A stretch of DNA of 64,000 nucleotides from Chlorobiaceae bacterium (GTDB lineage: Bacteria > Bacteroidota > Chlorobiia > Chlorobiales > Chlorobiaceae): NCBI GenBank assembly GCA_013334965.1, contig JAAXWO010000001.1, positions 1-64,000 on the forward strand. The letters run 5' to 3'. A program made the translations under genes and the position numbers. Of this stretch, positions 1-8,138 are shown one piece after another. Under the pieces are notes generated by a model. It worked only from the letters and a program-made list of their open reading frames with translations. It did not search any database and was not told the origin of the DNA. Positions within the stretch are counted from its first letter, which is position 1. Each line of letters opens with the position of its first letter.

Positions 1-70
1 ATAGGCTACAGGTGTACGCACAGTAATGTGTTTAGCCGAGTAGTACTAATAAGTCGATTGGCTTAATCAT
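1..70 (+). rRNA. 23S ribosomal RNA, 3' end (partial)
   Basis: The first ~70 bases match the conserved 3' terminus of bacterial 23S rRNA, with the block 'gagtagtactaataagtcga' followed by 'ttggcttaatca'. The rest of the gene lies upstream of the window. The 3' end is placed by similarity to other bacterial 23S genes and is good to a few bases. A 5S gene follows about 210 bases downstream, the normal rRNA operon order. Confidence 0.85.
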
Positions 71-282
71 TTTTTATTATTGTTGGGTACTCACATACCA
101 GGAAAGTTTATAGGTTTACAGAGAACAGATACCTGTTCATGATCGTCGTGAGCGGTTTGAGTGCATGGCGGACGGAGCGCAGAAACCGGAGTGTACATAA
201 GTACATGAGGATTTCGAGCACCGACCAACGCACCAATCGAATCCCGCAACAGATCAAGAACGGTAGCTAATGTTTCAGGTTT
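71..282 (+). other. 23S-5S internal transcribed spacer with palindromic element
   Basis: This is an unusually long spacer between 23S and 5S. It holds the palindrome 'tgtacataagtaca' near 193-206. Its complement reads open for 72 codons (91-309), but that frame runs into the 5S gene and has no recognisable ribosome-binding site. I treat it as non-coding spacer that may fold or carry a dispersed repeat. Confidence 0.4.
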
Positions 283-391
283 TACGGCGACTATTTCCCT
301 GGTGATCACCTCTTCCCATTCCGAACAGAGTAGTTAAGCCCAGGAGAGCCGATGGTACTGCTTCATTGCGGGAGAGTAGGTCGTCGCCGAG
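283..391 (+). rRNA. 5S ribosomal RNA
   Basis: The conserved 5S core is present: 'cacctcttcccattccgaac' followed by 'agagtagttaagccc' and 'gccgatggtactgc'. The terminal helix pairs cggcgac (285-291) with gtcgccg (383-389), which fixes both ends to within a few bases. The length of about 109 nt is normal. A strong terminator follows directly, so this is the end of the rRNA operon. Confidence 0.88.
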
Positions 392-401
392 TTTTTAATA
401 C

Positions 402-438
402 AAAAAGCCCACAGTAGTTCCGTGGGCTTTTTGTTTTT
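402..438 (+). terminator. rRNA operon intrinsic terminator
   Basis: The inverted repeat aaaaagcccac (402-412) / gtgggcttttt (422-432) is followed by a T-rich tract. It lies about 10 nt after the 5S gene and should end rRNA transcription. Confidence 0.85.
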
Positions 439-626
439 CTACCTCTTCCCCCCCTCTCCCACTCACCCAGGAACCTTCTTCACCCTTTCGATATTCTTTC
501 ATTGTCAGTGGGACTCTATTTGCTATTTGGAGCCTTGACTAAAGAGTGCTTTATTAACAATTGCTAACCTATTTACGGTATTCAATTTTTGTTCCCGGTT
601 TTACCCTAATTCATAATGGAGATTCC

Positions 627-1094
627 ATGAAGAAGATATTCCTGACCCTGGTTGGACTTATGGTTTTCAGTATTTCTGCATTTGCAGAACAGGGCGCAAC
701 GCCTGCCGCCCAGAAAGACCAGATGCCGAAGATGAACATGATGATGTGCGACCCAGCCGTCATGGGTGCTAACTGCCCGATGGCAAAGCCCGCGACTCCC
801 CCTGCGAGTGATGCAACGTCCCAGATGGCTCCTGGAAAATGCACCATGGCCGACATGAAGTGCCCGATGAACAGCATGATGCGTTCGATGGTGGATGTGA
901 TGAAGATGCAGGGAAAAGTTCTTGCAGGAGTACCTTCAGCAGAGAAGAAGAAGATGGTAGCAGAAATCGATAAAAAAATAGCAGCCCTTGAAACGGGGAT
1001 TGATAATATGCAGAAGATGCCTATGCCATGCATGTCACAGATGCCTTGCATGCAGCCGAACGCTCCTGCTGCTCCCCAGGCTCCGGCAAAGTGA
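627..1094 (+). CDS. Exported Met/Cys-rich protein of unknown function
   Basis: A 155-residue protein. The start at 627 is chosen because 'tggaga' lies just upstream and the product then begins with a clean signal peptide: MKK, a hydrophobic stretch, and an AFA-E cleavage site near residue 20. The mature part is very rich in Met (clusters such as MNMMM, several MP pairs) with about six Cys and many Pro/Ala. A more helical middle (about 85-125) contains Lys/Glu. Met/Cys clusters in a periplasmic protein suggest soft-metal (Cu+) binding, but no known copper-protein family is recognised and this is inference only. The gene stands alone and is followed by a strong hairpin. Confidence 0.75.
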   Translation: MKKIFLTLVGLMVFSISAFAEQGATPAAQKDQMPKMNMMMCDPAVMGANCPMAKPATPPASDATSQMAPGKCTMADMKCPMNSMMRSMVDVMKMQGKVLAGVPSAEKKKMVAEIDKKIAALETGIDNMQKMPMPCMSQMPCMQPNAPAAPQAPAK

Positions 1095-1130
1095 TCGACA
1101 GGACGATATCCTGAAATCAAGGCATTAAAA

Positions 1131-1180
1131 CAGAAGAGGCTGTCTCGGGATCAACACTGAGACAGCCTCTTCTGTTATTG
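1131..1180 (+). terminator. Terminator after the Met-rich protein gene
   Basis: A perfect 16-bp stem (1131-1146 with 1159-1174) closes a 12-nt loop and is followed by a short T/A stretch. The T tract is weak but the stem is very stable. It lies 37 bp after the stop codon. Confidence 0.75.
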
Positions 1181-1228
1181 GGACAAATTGTCGAACGGTC
1201 CATACACAGCAATCATGAGCGTTGCTGT

Positions 1229-1365
1229 TCCTGCCCGCCATTAATATTCTTTCCGCTTGATTGAAAAGGAGGCGGACATTCCTGCCCGCCATTCAAGTGC
1301 CTCTATCCGAGATCCGATATTGATGTCTTGTAGCTAAGGGGAAATGGCGGGTAGGAAAACCCGCC
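1229..1365 (+). repeat. Short dispersed repeat, two direct copies and one inverted copy
   Basis: The 14-mer tcctgcccgccatt occurs at 1229-1242 and 1280-1293. A near-identical inverted copy, aatggcgggtagga, occurs at 1343-1356. The last copy also forms a hairpin, ggcgggt (1346-1352) / acccgcc (1359-1365), just past the end of bchJ on the other strand, where it may act as a processing or termination structure. The rest of the 1095-1387 gap shows no gene. Confidence 0.55.
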
Positions 1366-1387
1366 CCCCATTAAATCTATTTACGAT

Positions 1388-1960
1388 TCAGATGTTGCAG
1401 GCGTAGCGGCAGAGAATGGCTCCCTTGTCCTTGCGTATATCTGCCTTGACGCTCGTGTTGGGGTTAACCAGCTCTTTCAGCAGGGCGCTGAATGTGCCGA
1501 GATAGAAGTTTCCCACCACCGGCTGTGATGGAAAGGTGACTTTGACATTGATGTTTGGAGATGGTTTCGACCCGTAAGTGAATTCACCGCTGCCGGCAAA
1601 CGTCCACGCATTTTTGCTGATGGCGAAAAGGAATACTTTGAACGCCAGCCCTGCGGGAAGGAGTTTCACAATTGCCTGGAACGGTCCGGGAATGCGCACT
1701 TTGAGCAGGTACTTTGCCGTGCGTTCACCAGATTCCCTGAGGATTTCGGCGGTGACCTTTTCTCCGATCTCTTTCTGCAGCGCGATGACCAGTGAGTGGA
1801 ATTTCGATTCCTCCACCATTTCGGAAGGGAGGTTGTTGATCAGATAGCCCTGTCCCATTTTTTTGAGAAGCTCTTCCGTGGGCTTTTTGCCGTATTTGGT
1901 CTCAAGGGAGCCGACAGTCTGTATGATGGAGTTCGGTCCTATTCTGGATGGGGTACTCAT
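1388..1960 (-). CDS. bchJ: Bacteriochlorophyll biosynthesis protein BchJ (V4R domain)
   Basis: A 190-residue protein resembling BchJ of green sulfur bacteria. The C-terminal half (about 90-185) is a V4R (4-vinyl reductase) domain, with a pattern of small residues, a Cys-x3-Cys pair at the extreme C-terminus (CRYAC) and no membrane segment. BchJ was first named an 8-vinyl reductase. Mutant work in Chlorobaculum tepidum showed that it is not the main reductase but influences flux of divinyl protochlorophyllide through the pathway, perhaps as a substrate carrier. Here it is monocistronic, 58 bp before the next minus-strand gene, and not clustered with the other bch genes of the window. Confidence 0.85.
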   Translation of the reverse strand: MSTPSRIGPNSIIQTVGSLETKYGKKPTEELLKKMGQGYLINNLPSEMVEESKFHSLVIALQKEIGEKVTAEILRESGERTAKYLLKVRIPGPFQAIVKLLPAGLAFKVFLFAISKNAWTFAGSGEFTYGSKPSPNINVKVTFPSQPVVGNFYLGTFSALLKELVNPNTSVKADIRKDKGAILCRYACNI

Positions 1961-2018
1961 TGAATATGGTCTCTTCGTTGGTTAAGCGTTACTGATGTTT
2001 TTGAGCGAACTGAGCTAT

Positions 2019-3758
2019 TTATTGTTTGCCTGACCGTGAGGTCGACGGTATCTCAAGCCTGATATTTTCTGTCACCCAGCCGGGGCGGACGGTGACCGTG
2101 GTAGCAGCAAAAGGATCACTCGGGGAGAATGGATCGAGGGAACCCCCGTTCCATTCCGAGGTTTGAGCTGGCGCTTTATCTGATGGAATGAAAGCGTTTA
2201 CCGTATAGTCTCCCGGAGGAAGCTCCTTGAACGAAAAACTGAAGCTCCGGTTCCTGGACGGGCGAAGGAGCGAACGGAGTCTGGCCGTGGTGCCAGGTCG
2301 ATACACTTCGATGATGACGGACGGGGCATCGCCAGCCGCAACGGTCCCGTTGATTTCTCCGTACTGGTCAGCACCGGCGACGCTGAATCTGGACTCCACG
2401 AACCTCTCTTTGCTTTTCTCGCCCGCAAGGCCGATCACCTCTCCGGTGTTTACCTTCATGATATATTCCTGGCCGGGTTCGAATCTGCCCACAGGGTGGA
2501 TGGTGTAGGTGCGGCTGTCGATTCTTGCGATCGAAAAAGGCTCGTTCCTTTCCGTCGCGTTCCGGATGGAGGTGAACTTTGCTGCAGATTTTACCGATGA
2601 TTCTATCACCGGCAGGTTGAATTGCAGTTCAAGGCTCGAACCCGTTTCAGGCCTGACGGTTTCGGGAATGAAGTTGAGCGTTTTATCGGCGGGCAGGATC
2701 CTGAGCGATAGTTGCGGATATATTTCTGCGTGCGAATTGCCCGGAAAGGTCAGTTCCGAAGGTTTGCCGGTATTGCCATGCGGAACGTAAGAGAGACGAT
2801 AAAAGGCGCTGCGAGACATCGGCCCGGTCAGGAACCGATATGTCGATTCCTCTTCAGCCCGGCCCAGCGAGAAGAAACCGAGAACCGGCAGTGTGGTTCC
2901 CGTTGATGTGTCGCTGATGCTGATCCCTGAAAGATCGAATGTCCGCGACGGAATCCTTGCGCTGAAGGTTGCCTCGAGCTCGCGGCTGTTGATCGTCCTG
3001 CATGAAAGCAGGGATGCCGGCGCAGAGTCCCCGGGTGAAAGGCGGAACGTTACACTCTTCTGTCCGCTTTCAACATTGGCGGTCGGTGTGACGCCGAACT
3101 CTTCCTTGTCCGGTTCCGGACGCAGGTTGCCGTTTTTGTCGTTGACGGCTGTCAGCCGGAAGCTGCCGGATCCGAGACTTTCAAAATGGAACTCACCGCC
3201 CGGGCCGGTCTGGGCGATATAGTCCGGCAGGAGGGCCGCCGAGTCGGACTTGCGCGTTTCTGTCGCTCCCGGGGCATAGGCCATCACCGTGATGTTCGAT
3301 GCGGGGGCCATGCGGTTTGTCCAGACCGTTCCGTCGATTGTTCCCTTGTCGATTGCCGGACCGGTGGAAAATGCAAGCGCCCAGCTGCGATCAAGCTGGT
3401 TGCCGTAAATTCCTTTCAGGGGCTTCTGCAGTGTGAGCGTGTAAGTCCTGCCGGGTTTTAACGGGGTGTAGAGCCTGATATCGGCTTCCTTGCCGTGAAC
3501 CGTAATTTCATAATCGGGGATGATCGGAGAAAAAAATATCGATTTCGACAGGGCGCTCCTGCTGACGTAATGGCTGAATCCGAGGCGGATCGTTTTCGGG
3601 GATACGTTGACCGTGCCGGGCTCTGGAGATGAGGCTGTGATGCTGAGCGGTGATAGGTCCGGAGGGCCTCCGGGTGGGGTTTTGTCGGTGGCGCAGCCTC
3701 CGGCAAATATTGAGATCAAAAGGATCGCCAGGATTTTCAGGCCGGGAAATTCTTTCAC
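2019..3758 (-). CDS. Ig-like domain lipoprotein (Big_5/SbsA type)
   Basis: A GTG start at 3758 (579 residues) is preferred over an ATG 36 bp upstream. AAGGGAG lies about 8 bp before the GTG, and the product then starts with an ideal lipoprotein signal: MKEFPGLK, a hydrophobic core and the lipobox AGGC near residue 22. The mature N-terminus carries the TPPGGPP linker followed by an SbsA-type Ig-like domain (about 35-130). This arrangement is common in Bacteroidetes/Chlorobi envelope lipoproteins. A second Ig-like segment with 'RPETGSSLELQFNLP' lies near residues 360-450. Probably anchored in the outer membrane. The exact function is unknown. Confidence 0.8.
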   Translation of the reverse strand: MKEFPGLKILAILLISIFAGGCATDKTPPGGPPDLSPLSITASSPEPGTVNVSPKTIRLGFSHYVSRSALSKSIFFSPIIPDYEITVHGKEADIRLYTPLKPGRTYTLTLQKPLKGIYGNQLDRSWALAFSTGPAIDKGTIDGTVWTNRMAPASNITVMAYAPGATETRKSDSAALLPDYIAQTGPGGEFHFESLGSGSFRLTAVNDKNGNLRPEPDKEEFGVTPTANVESGQKSVTFRLSPGDSAPASLLSCRTINSRELEATFSARIPSRTFDLSGISISDTSTGTTLPVLGFFSLGRAEEESTYRFLTGPMSRSAFYRLSYVPHGNTGKPSELTFPGNSHAEIYPQLSLRILPADKTLNFIPETVRPETGSSLELQFNLPVIESSVKSAAKFTSIRNATERNEPFSIARIDSRTYTIHPVGRFEPGQEYIMKVNTGEVIGLAGEKSKERFVESRFSVAGADQYGEINGTVAAGDAPSVIIEVYRPGTTARLRSLLRPSRNRSFSFSFKELPPGDYTVNAFIPSDKAPAQTSEWNGGSLDPFSPSDPFAATTVTVRPGWVTENIRLEIPSTSRSGKQ

Positions 3759-3885
3759 GTAGGCACTCCCTTCAGACAGTTGAAAGCTGCTCAATTGTTT
3801 CTCAGCGTGAAAATTCTTAAATTAAAAACTGATGTTATACTATGAAAGCGTTTTGCGAAAATAATATAGATTTATCGTGCAATAG

Positions 3886-5352
3886 ATGGCCAGAAGAAAT
3901 TTCAAGGTTCTTTATGTCTCTGGCGAAGTTTCTCCTTTTATAAGGGTCAGTTCGCTGGCCGATTATATGGCCTCCTTTCCACAGGCACTTGAGGAGGAGG
4001 GCTTCGAAGCTCGCATAATGATGCCGAAGTACGGTATTATCAACGACAGGAAGTTCCGCCTGCACGATGTGCTGAGGCTTTCGGATATAGAAGTCTCTCT
4101 CAAAGAGAAGAGCGACATGCTCCACGTTAAGGTTACCGCCTTGCCTTCGAGCAAAATCCAGACCTATTTCCTCTATAACGAGAAATATTTCAAGCGAGCC
4201 GGTCTTTTTTCAGATATCCCGATGGGCGGAGATCACAAGGGCAGTGCGGAAAAACTGATCTTTTTCAGCATTGGTGTCATGGAGACTCTCGTCCGCCTCG
4301 GATGGCAGCCGGACATCATCCATTGCCACGACTGGCATTCAGGCCTGGTTCCGCTTCTGGTCAAGACCCGTTATGCCCATCACGACTTCTTCAAGAAGGT
4401 GAAGGTCGTCCAGACGATCCATAACGTCCACCGTCAAGGCATCTTCCAGTCCAAGGTGTTTCAGAAATATCTTCCTGAAGATGTGTTCGGAGGCCTCGAA
4501 ATACAGGGGGAAGAGGTTAACCTGCTCGCTACCGGCATTAAGTATGCCGACCTGGTGACGACCACCTCCAAGAGCTATGCGAAAGATATCAGCCACGATC
4601 CGGAGCTCTCTTTCGGTCTCGACAAGTTGCTGCTCAGTCGCGGGGACCGTTTCCACGGCATCCTGAACGGGATGGATACCCGTCAGTGGAACCCTTTGGC
4701 GGACAAGCTGATCAAAAAACGCTACAGCACCGAACAGCCTGAAATCAAGCTTGAGAACAAGAAAGTGCTTCTCGAAGAGCTCGGCATGCCTTTCTCCGAG
4801 GAGATTCCACTTGTCGGCGTTATGGCCAATGTTCATGCAAGCCAGGGGGCTGAACTTCTGAAGGAGAGCCTCGACAAACTGCTTGCGCTTGACATCCAGC
4901 TGGTTGTTTTCGGATCGGGAGACAAGGAGTATGAGCAGGTGTTTGTTGATGCCGCCGCTGAAAATCCGGAGAAGATGGCCGTCAGGAACGAGTTCTCCGA
5001 CGCGTTTTTCCATCAGATGATCGCCGGTATCGACATCATGCTGCTTCCCGCCAAAATCGAGGCTTGCGGCATGATCCAGATGTTCGCCATGAATTACGGC
5101 ACCGTACCGGTCGCTTTTGCCGGTGGCGGGATTGTGGAGACCATCGAAGAGGTCAAAGAGGATCAGGGCACAGGGTTCATTTTCACTGAATATACCCCCG
5201 AAGCACTGCTCGGGAAGATTCAGGAGGCGATAACTCTCTTTGGTGACAAGGATCGTTGGGCGCGACTTGTTCTCGAAGACATGGGCCGTGATTTTTCATG
5301 GAAAACTTCGGCTGAAGAGTATAGCGAGCTGTATCGGAACCTGCTTGGTTGA
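3886..5352 (+). CDS. glgA: Glycogen synthase (ADP-glucose, GT5)
   Basis: A 488-residue GT5 glycogen synthase that transfers glucose from ADP-glucose to the growing alpha-1,4-glucan in the cytoplasm. Visible family features are the GT5 N-terminal domain with HCHDWHSG, VVQTIHN and ILNGMD motifs, and the C-terminal nucleotide-binding part with PAKIEACGMIQM (the catalytic Glu region, normally FEPCGLxQ). The N-terminal KxGGLxD signature is altered to R20-V-S-S-L-A-D. The Gly-Gly pair and the ADP-glucose-binding Lys are replaced. Start at 3886. The gene leads a tight group with gmhB and hemW (6- and 9-bp gaps). Green sulfur bacteria store glycogen, which fits. Confidence 0.85.
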   Translation: MARRNFKVLYVSGEVSPFIRVSSLADYMASFPQALEEEGFEARIMMPKYGIINDRKFRLHDVLRLSDIEVSLKEKSDMLHVKVTALPSSKIQTYFLYNEKYFKRAGLFSDIPMGGDHKGSAEKLIFFSIGVMETLVRLGWQPDIIHCHDWHSGLVPLLVKTRYAHHDFFKKVKVVQTIHNVHRQGIFQSKVFQKYLPEDVFGGLEIQGEEVNLLATGIKYADLVTTTSKSYAKDISHDPELSFGLDKLLLSRGDRFHGILNGMDTRQWNPLADKLIKKRYSTEQPEIKLENKKVLLEELGMPFSEEIPLVGVMANVHASQGAELLKESLDKLLALDIQLVVFGSGDKEYEQVFVDAAAENPEKMAVRNEFSDAFFHQMIAGIDIMLLPAKIEACGMIQMFAMNYGTVPVAFAGGGIVETIEEVKEDQGTGFIFTEYTPEALLGKIQEAITLFGDKDRWARLVLEDMGRDFSWKTSAEEYSELYRNLLG

Positions 5353-5358
5353 GGCGAC

Positions 5359-5955
5359 ATGGAACAGTCTGTAAAGGTTCTGTTTCTCGACAGGGACGGA
5401 ACGATCAACCAGGATATCGGCAGCTACGTCTCTTCGCGTGAGGAGTTTATCCTGATCGATCGGGCTGATGAAGCCATTGCCGCTGCCCGAAAGGCAGGAT
5501 ACCGTATTGTGATCATCACCAACCAGGCCGGAATCGCACGGGGAATCGTGACGCCCCGGCAGGTCGAGGATATCAACGATTACCTCAACGAGCTGCTCGC
5601 GCTGAAACAGGCCGCTTTCGATCTCTGTTACTACTGCCCTGCGCATCCCGGTTATCCGCATCCTGAGTACGACCAGTACCTTGACTGTCGAAAGCCATCT
5701 CCCCGGATGGTGGAGCAGGCGGTCGCCGATCTCCTGAAGGAGGGGCTGGTGGTCGACCGTGCGGCCTCCTTTTTTATCGGAGACAAGGTGATCGATGTCG
5801 AATGCGGCCTGCGAGCCGGAGTGAGACCGATCCTTGTCAGGACAGGCCATAACGAAGAGGCGCTATGCCAGGAGCGCCAGGTTGTGCCCGAACATGTCGC
5901 CGACGACCTTTATGAGGCCATCATGGGATACATCCTTTCACCGGCATCCCGCTGA
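5359..5955 (+). CDS. gmhB: D-glycero-D-manno-heptose-1,7-bisphosphate 7-phosphatase (HAD-IIIA)
   Basis: A 198-residue HAD-superfamily phosphatase. Motif I is LDRDGT (residues 10-15), motif II lies in ITNQAG, and the last motif is FIGDKVIDV. The metal-binding loop reads CPAHP...LDCRKPSP, as in GmhB proteins that remove the 7-phosphate from heptose bisphosphate for LPS core heptose. The related histidinol-phosphate phosphatases share the fold, so substrate assignment rests on the loop pattern. The start has GAGG 8 bp upstream and lies 6 bp after glgA, so the two are probably cotranscribed. Confidence 0.8.
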   Translation: MEQSVKVLFLDRDGTINQDIGSYVSSREEFILIDRADEAIAAARKAGYRIVIITNQAGIARGIVTPRQVEDINDYLNELLALKQAAFDLCYYCPAHPGYPHPEYDQYLDCRKPSPRMVEQAVADLLKEGLVVDRAASFFIGDKVIDVECGLRAGVRPILVRTGHNEEALCQERQVVPEHVADDLYEAIMGYILSPASR

Positions 5956-5964
5956 GGAGCCTTG

Positions 5965-7092
5965 ATGCTCAGTCTTTACGTCCATATTCCCTTCTGCCGT
6001 GAGCGCTGCCTCTACTGCGACTTCTTTCTCGTTACCCGAAGTGATTATGTCGGTCGCTTTTTTGAGGCGCTCGCCGAAGAGACGCGATCAAAATCGCAGC
6101 TTTTTCATGGGCAGACGATCAAGGCTGTCCATTTCGGGGGAGGCACCCCGTCGTTCGTTCCTGTCTCCTGTATCTCCGGTTGGCTTGAGCAGGTTGCCGG
6201 GATCGCCAACCTCGCTCCGGATGTCGAAATCACCCTTGAAGCCAACCCTGAAGACCTTGATGTGCGGTCGCTTGACGCCCTGCGTGCGGCAGGAGTCAAC
6301 CGACTGAGCATCGGCGTCCAGTCGTTCATCGACAGGAAGCTTCGCGCCCTCGGCAGGGCCCATTCAGCCGGGGATTCCATCCGTACGGTCCGCCTTGCCC
6401 TTGAGCGCTTCAATTCGGTCAGCATCGACCTCATGTGCGGCGCAGAAGGCGAAGGGGCCGACGAGTGGGAGGCCGACCTGCGTGCGGCCATGGGGCTGCG
6501 CCCGCCACATGTGTCGGTCTACATGCTGACGCTCGAAGAGAAGACCCGCCTGTGGCGGGATGTACGCCGTGGCAGGGTCGTGCTTCCGGCGGAGGATATC
6601 CAGGCCTCGATGTACGACCATGCCCGCCGGATGCTTTGCGCCGAAGGGTACCTGCATTACGAGGTTTCGAATTACGCGTTGCCCGGCCATCACTCCCGGT
6701 ACAACCTGGCGAGCTGGATGCGTGAGCCTTATCTCGGCTTCGGGCCTTCAGCGCACAGTTTCATGGTGTCGGCAGACGGGGAGACGCGGTTTTCGAACGC
6801 ATGCAGCCTGACGAAGTACCTTGCCGATCCGGCCGGAGCAGTCGACTTCAGCGAGGTGCTTACTCCTGGGCAGCGATTTGACGAAGAGGTTTTCCTGTCG
6901 CTGAGGATTAACCGCGGATTGCCGGTTGAGTTATTGAGAAAAGCTCATCAATCCGGGCTTGAACGACTGGATGCTGCAATCGGCGTGTACCTTGAAAAAG
7001 GGTGGATCTCCATCGACGACGGTATCGTCACCCTGACGGAATCCGGGTTCCTTTTTGCCGATCTGGTCGCTACCGGATTGATCCATGGCTGA
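5965..7092 (+). CDS. hemW: HemW-like radical SAM protein (coproporphyrinogen III oxidase-like)
   Basis: A 375-residue radical SAM protein with CRERCLYC (CxxxCxxC) at residues 11-18, GGGTPS, a QSF motif and the C-terminal GPSAHSF block shared by HemN/HemW. It lacks the N-terminal extension of true HemN, so HemW (heme chaperone) is the better call. The HemW signature HNxxYW is changed to YNxxSW (residues 246-251). The ATG at 5965 is preferred to a TTG three bases earlier because of spacing from GAGGAG. Third gene of the glgA-gmhB-hemW group. Confidence 0.8.
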   Translation: MLSLYVHIPFCRERCLYCDFFLVTRSDYVGRFFEALAEETRSKSQLFHGQTIKAVHFGGGTPSFVPVSCISGWLEQVAGIANLAPDVEITLEANPEDLDVRSLDALRAAGVNRLSIGVQSFIDRKLRALGRAHSAGDSIRTVRLALERFNSVSIDLMCGAEGEGADEWEADLRAAMGLRPPHVSVYMLTLEEKTRLWRDVRRGRVVLPAEDIQASMYDHARRMLCAEGYLHYEVSNYALPGHHSRYNLASWMREPYLGFGPSAHSFMVSADGETRFSNACSLTKYLADPAGAVDFSEVLTPGQRFDEEVFLSLRINRGLPVELLRKAHQSGLERLDAAIGVYLEKGWISIDDGIVTLTESGFLFADLVATGLIHG

Positions 7093-7247
7093 TGGTCATC
7101 AGGGAGTTCGGCATCCGCATCATGTGTTCATGGCAGAAAAAGAGAGGTAGGGGTGAATTGCATGAACGTTTCATTGTTGGACGGAGATCAAGGCGGAATT
7201 ATTTTCAGGTTGTCTTATCTTGAGCGATTAACAAAGGATGTTGAATC

Positions 7248-8138
7248 ATGAATACAATCGATCCAGCCAATACCGCAGCATATTTTCGGGATGTCGTAAA
7301 AAAGGAGATCCTCGAAGATGGTCTGGAGATAAATATTGCGGGTATTCTCGCATCCTCCGACCCGGCTTCGATAACCTATTGCAATTATGCCCGCAGCGGC
7401 TGTGAAGATGTCGGCATCAATTTCAAGCTCTTCAACGCCGACCCTGATTCCGTCGTCTCCATCCTGTCCGACGTCAACAGCGACAAGAACATCCACGGCA
7501 TCTTTATCTACTATCCCATCTGGGGAGATCTCCGGGATGGTGATATCAGGGACATGGTGTCGCCGCAGAAGGATGTTGAGGGACTCACCTCATACTGGAT
7601 CAGTAAGCTTTATGCCAATGAACGGTTTGACGGCGAGGAACGGCAGTTCAAGGCCATTCTTCCATGCACACCGTTGGCGATCATAAAATTGCTGGAAGAG
7701 ACGGAAGCCTATACGCCATACGGCCTGCCATTCAAGGGGAAGACAATTACGGTATTCAATCGCTCGGAAGTCGTGGGGAAGCCGCTTGCCTATATGCTCT
7801 CGAATGACGGCGCGAAAATTTATTCGTTTGACGTTACCGGCGGCATCGTGATCGACAATACCTGTGCCGACCCGGAACCGGTCACGGTTACGCGTGAGAT
7901 GGCATTGCGTGATTCGGATATCGTGATAACGGGAGTTCCTTCCAGGCAGTTCGAAAAGATCAGCGCGAAAGAGTTGAAGCCGGGGGCGATCTGCCTGAAT
8001 TTTTCCTCTGTGCAGAACTTTGAAAGCGATGCCAAAGCTGCCGCCGCCAGTTTCATTCCCAGGGTCGGTCCCATGACCGTGGCCATGTGCATGCGTAACG
8101 CCCTGCAGCTTTATCGGAATTATCATCAGGACCGGTAA
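7248..8138 (+). CDS. folD: MTD1-like methylenetetrahydrofolate dehydrogenase (FolD family)
   Basis: A 296-residue member of the tetrahydrofolate dehydrogenase/cyclohydrolase family. Recognisable blocks are KDVEGL, ILPCTPLAIIKLLE, NRSEVVGKPLA and SDIVITGVPS. As I remember the sequences, it resembles the yeast monofunctional NAD-dependent Mtd1p more than bacterial FolD. The Lys required for the cyclohydrolase step, in the motif YxxxK, is replaced: Y44-C-N-Y-A48. It therefore probably oxidises methylene-THF only, and a separate cyclohydrolase would be needed. AAAGGA lies 10 bp before the ATG. Monocistronic. A hairpin, gccggg (8161-8166) / cccggc (8190-8195), follows without a T tract. Confidence 0.8.
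   Translation: MNTIDPANTAAYFRDVVKKEILEDGLEINIAGILASSDPASITYCNYARSGCEDVGINFKLFNADPDSVVSILSDVNSDKNIHGIFIYYPIWGDLRDGDIRDMVSPQKDVEGLTSYWISKLYANERFDGEERQFKAILPCTPLAIIKLLEETEAYTPYGLPFKGKTITVFNRSEVVGKPLAYMLSNDGAKIYSFDVTGGIVIDNTCADPEPVTVTREMALRDSDIVITGVPSRQFEKISAKELKPGAICLNFSSVQNFESDAKAAAASFIPRVGPMTVAMCMRNALQLYRNYHQDR

Noticed and set aside
91-309. 72-codon minus-strand frame in the rRNA spacer
   Set aside because: It runs through the 5' end of the 5S gene and lacks a ribosome-binding site. Treated as spacer.
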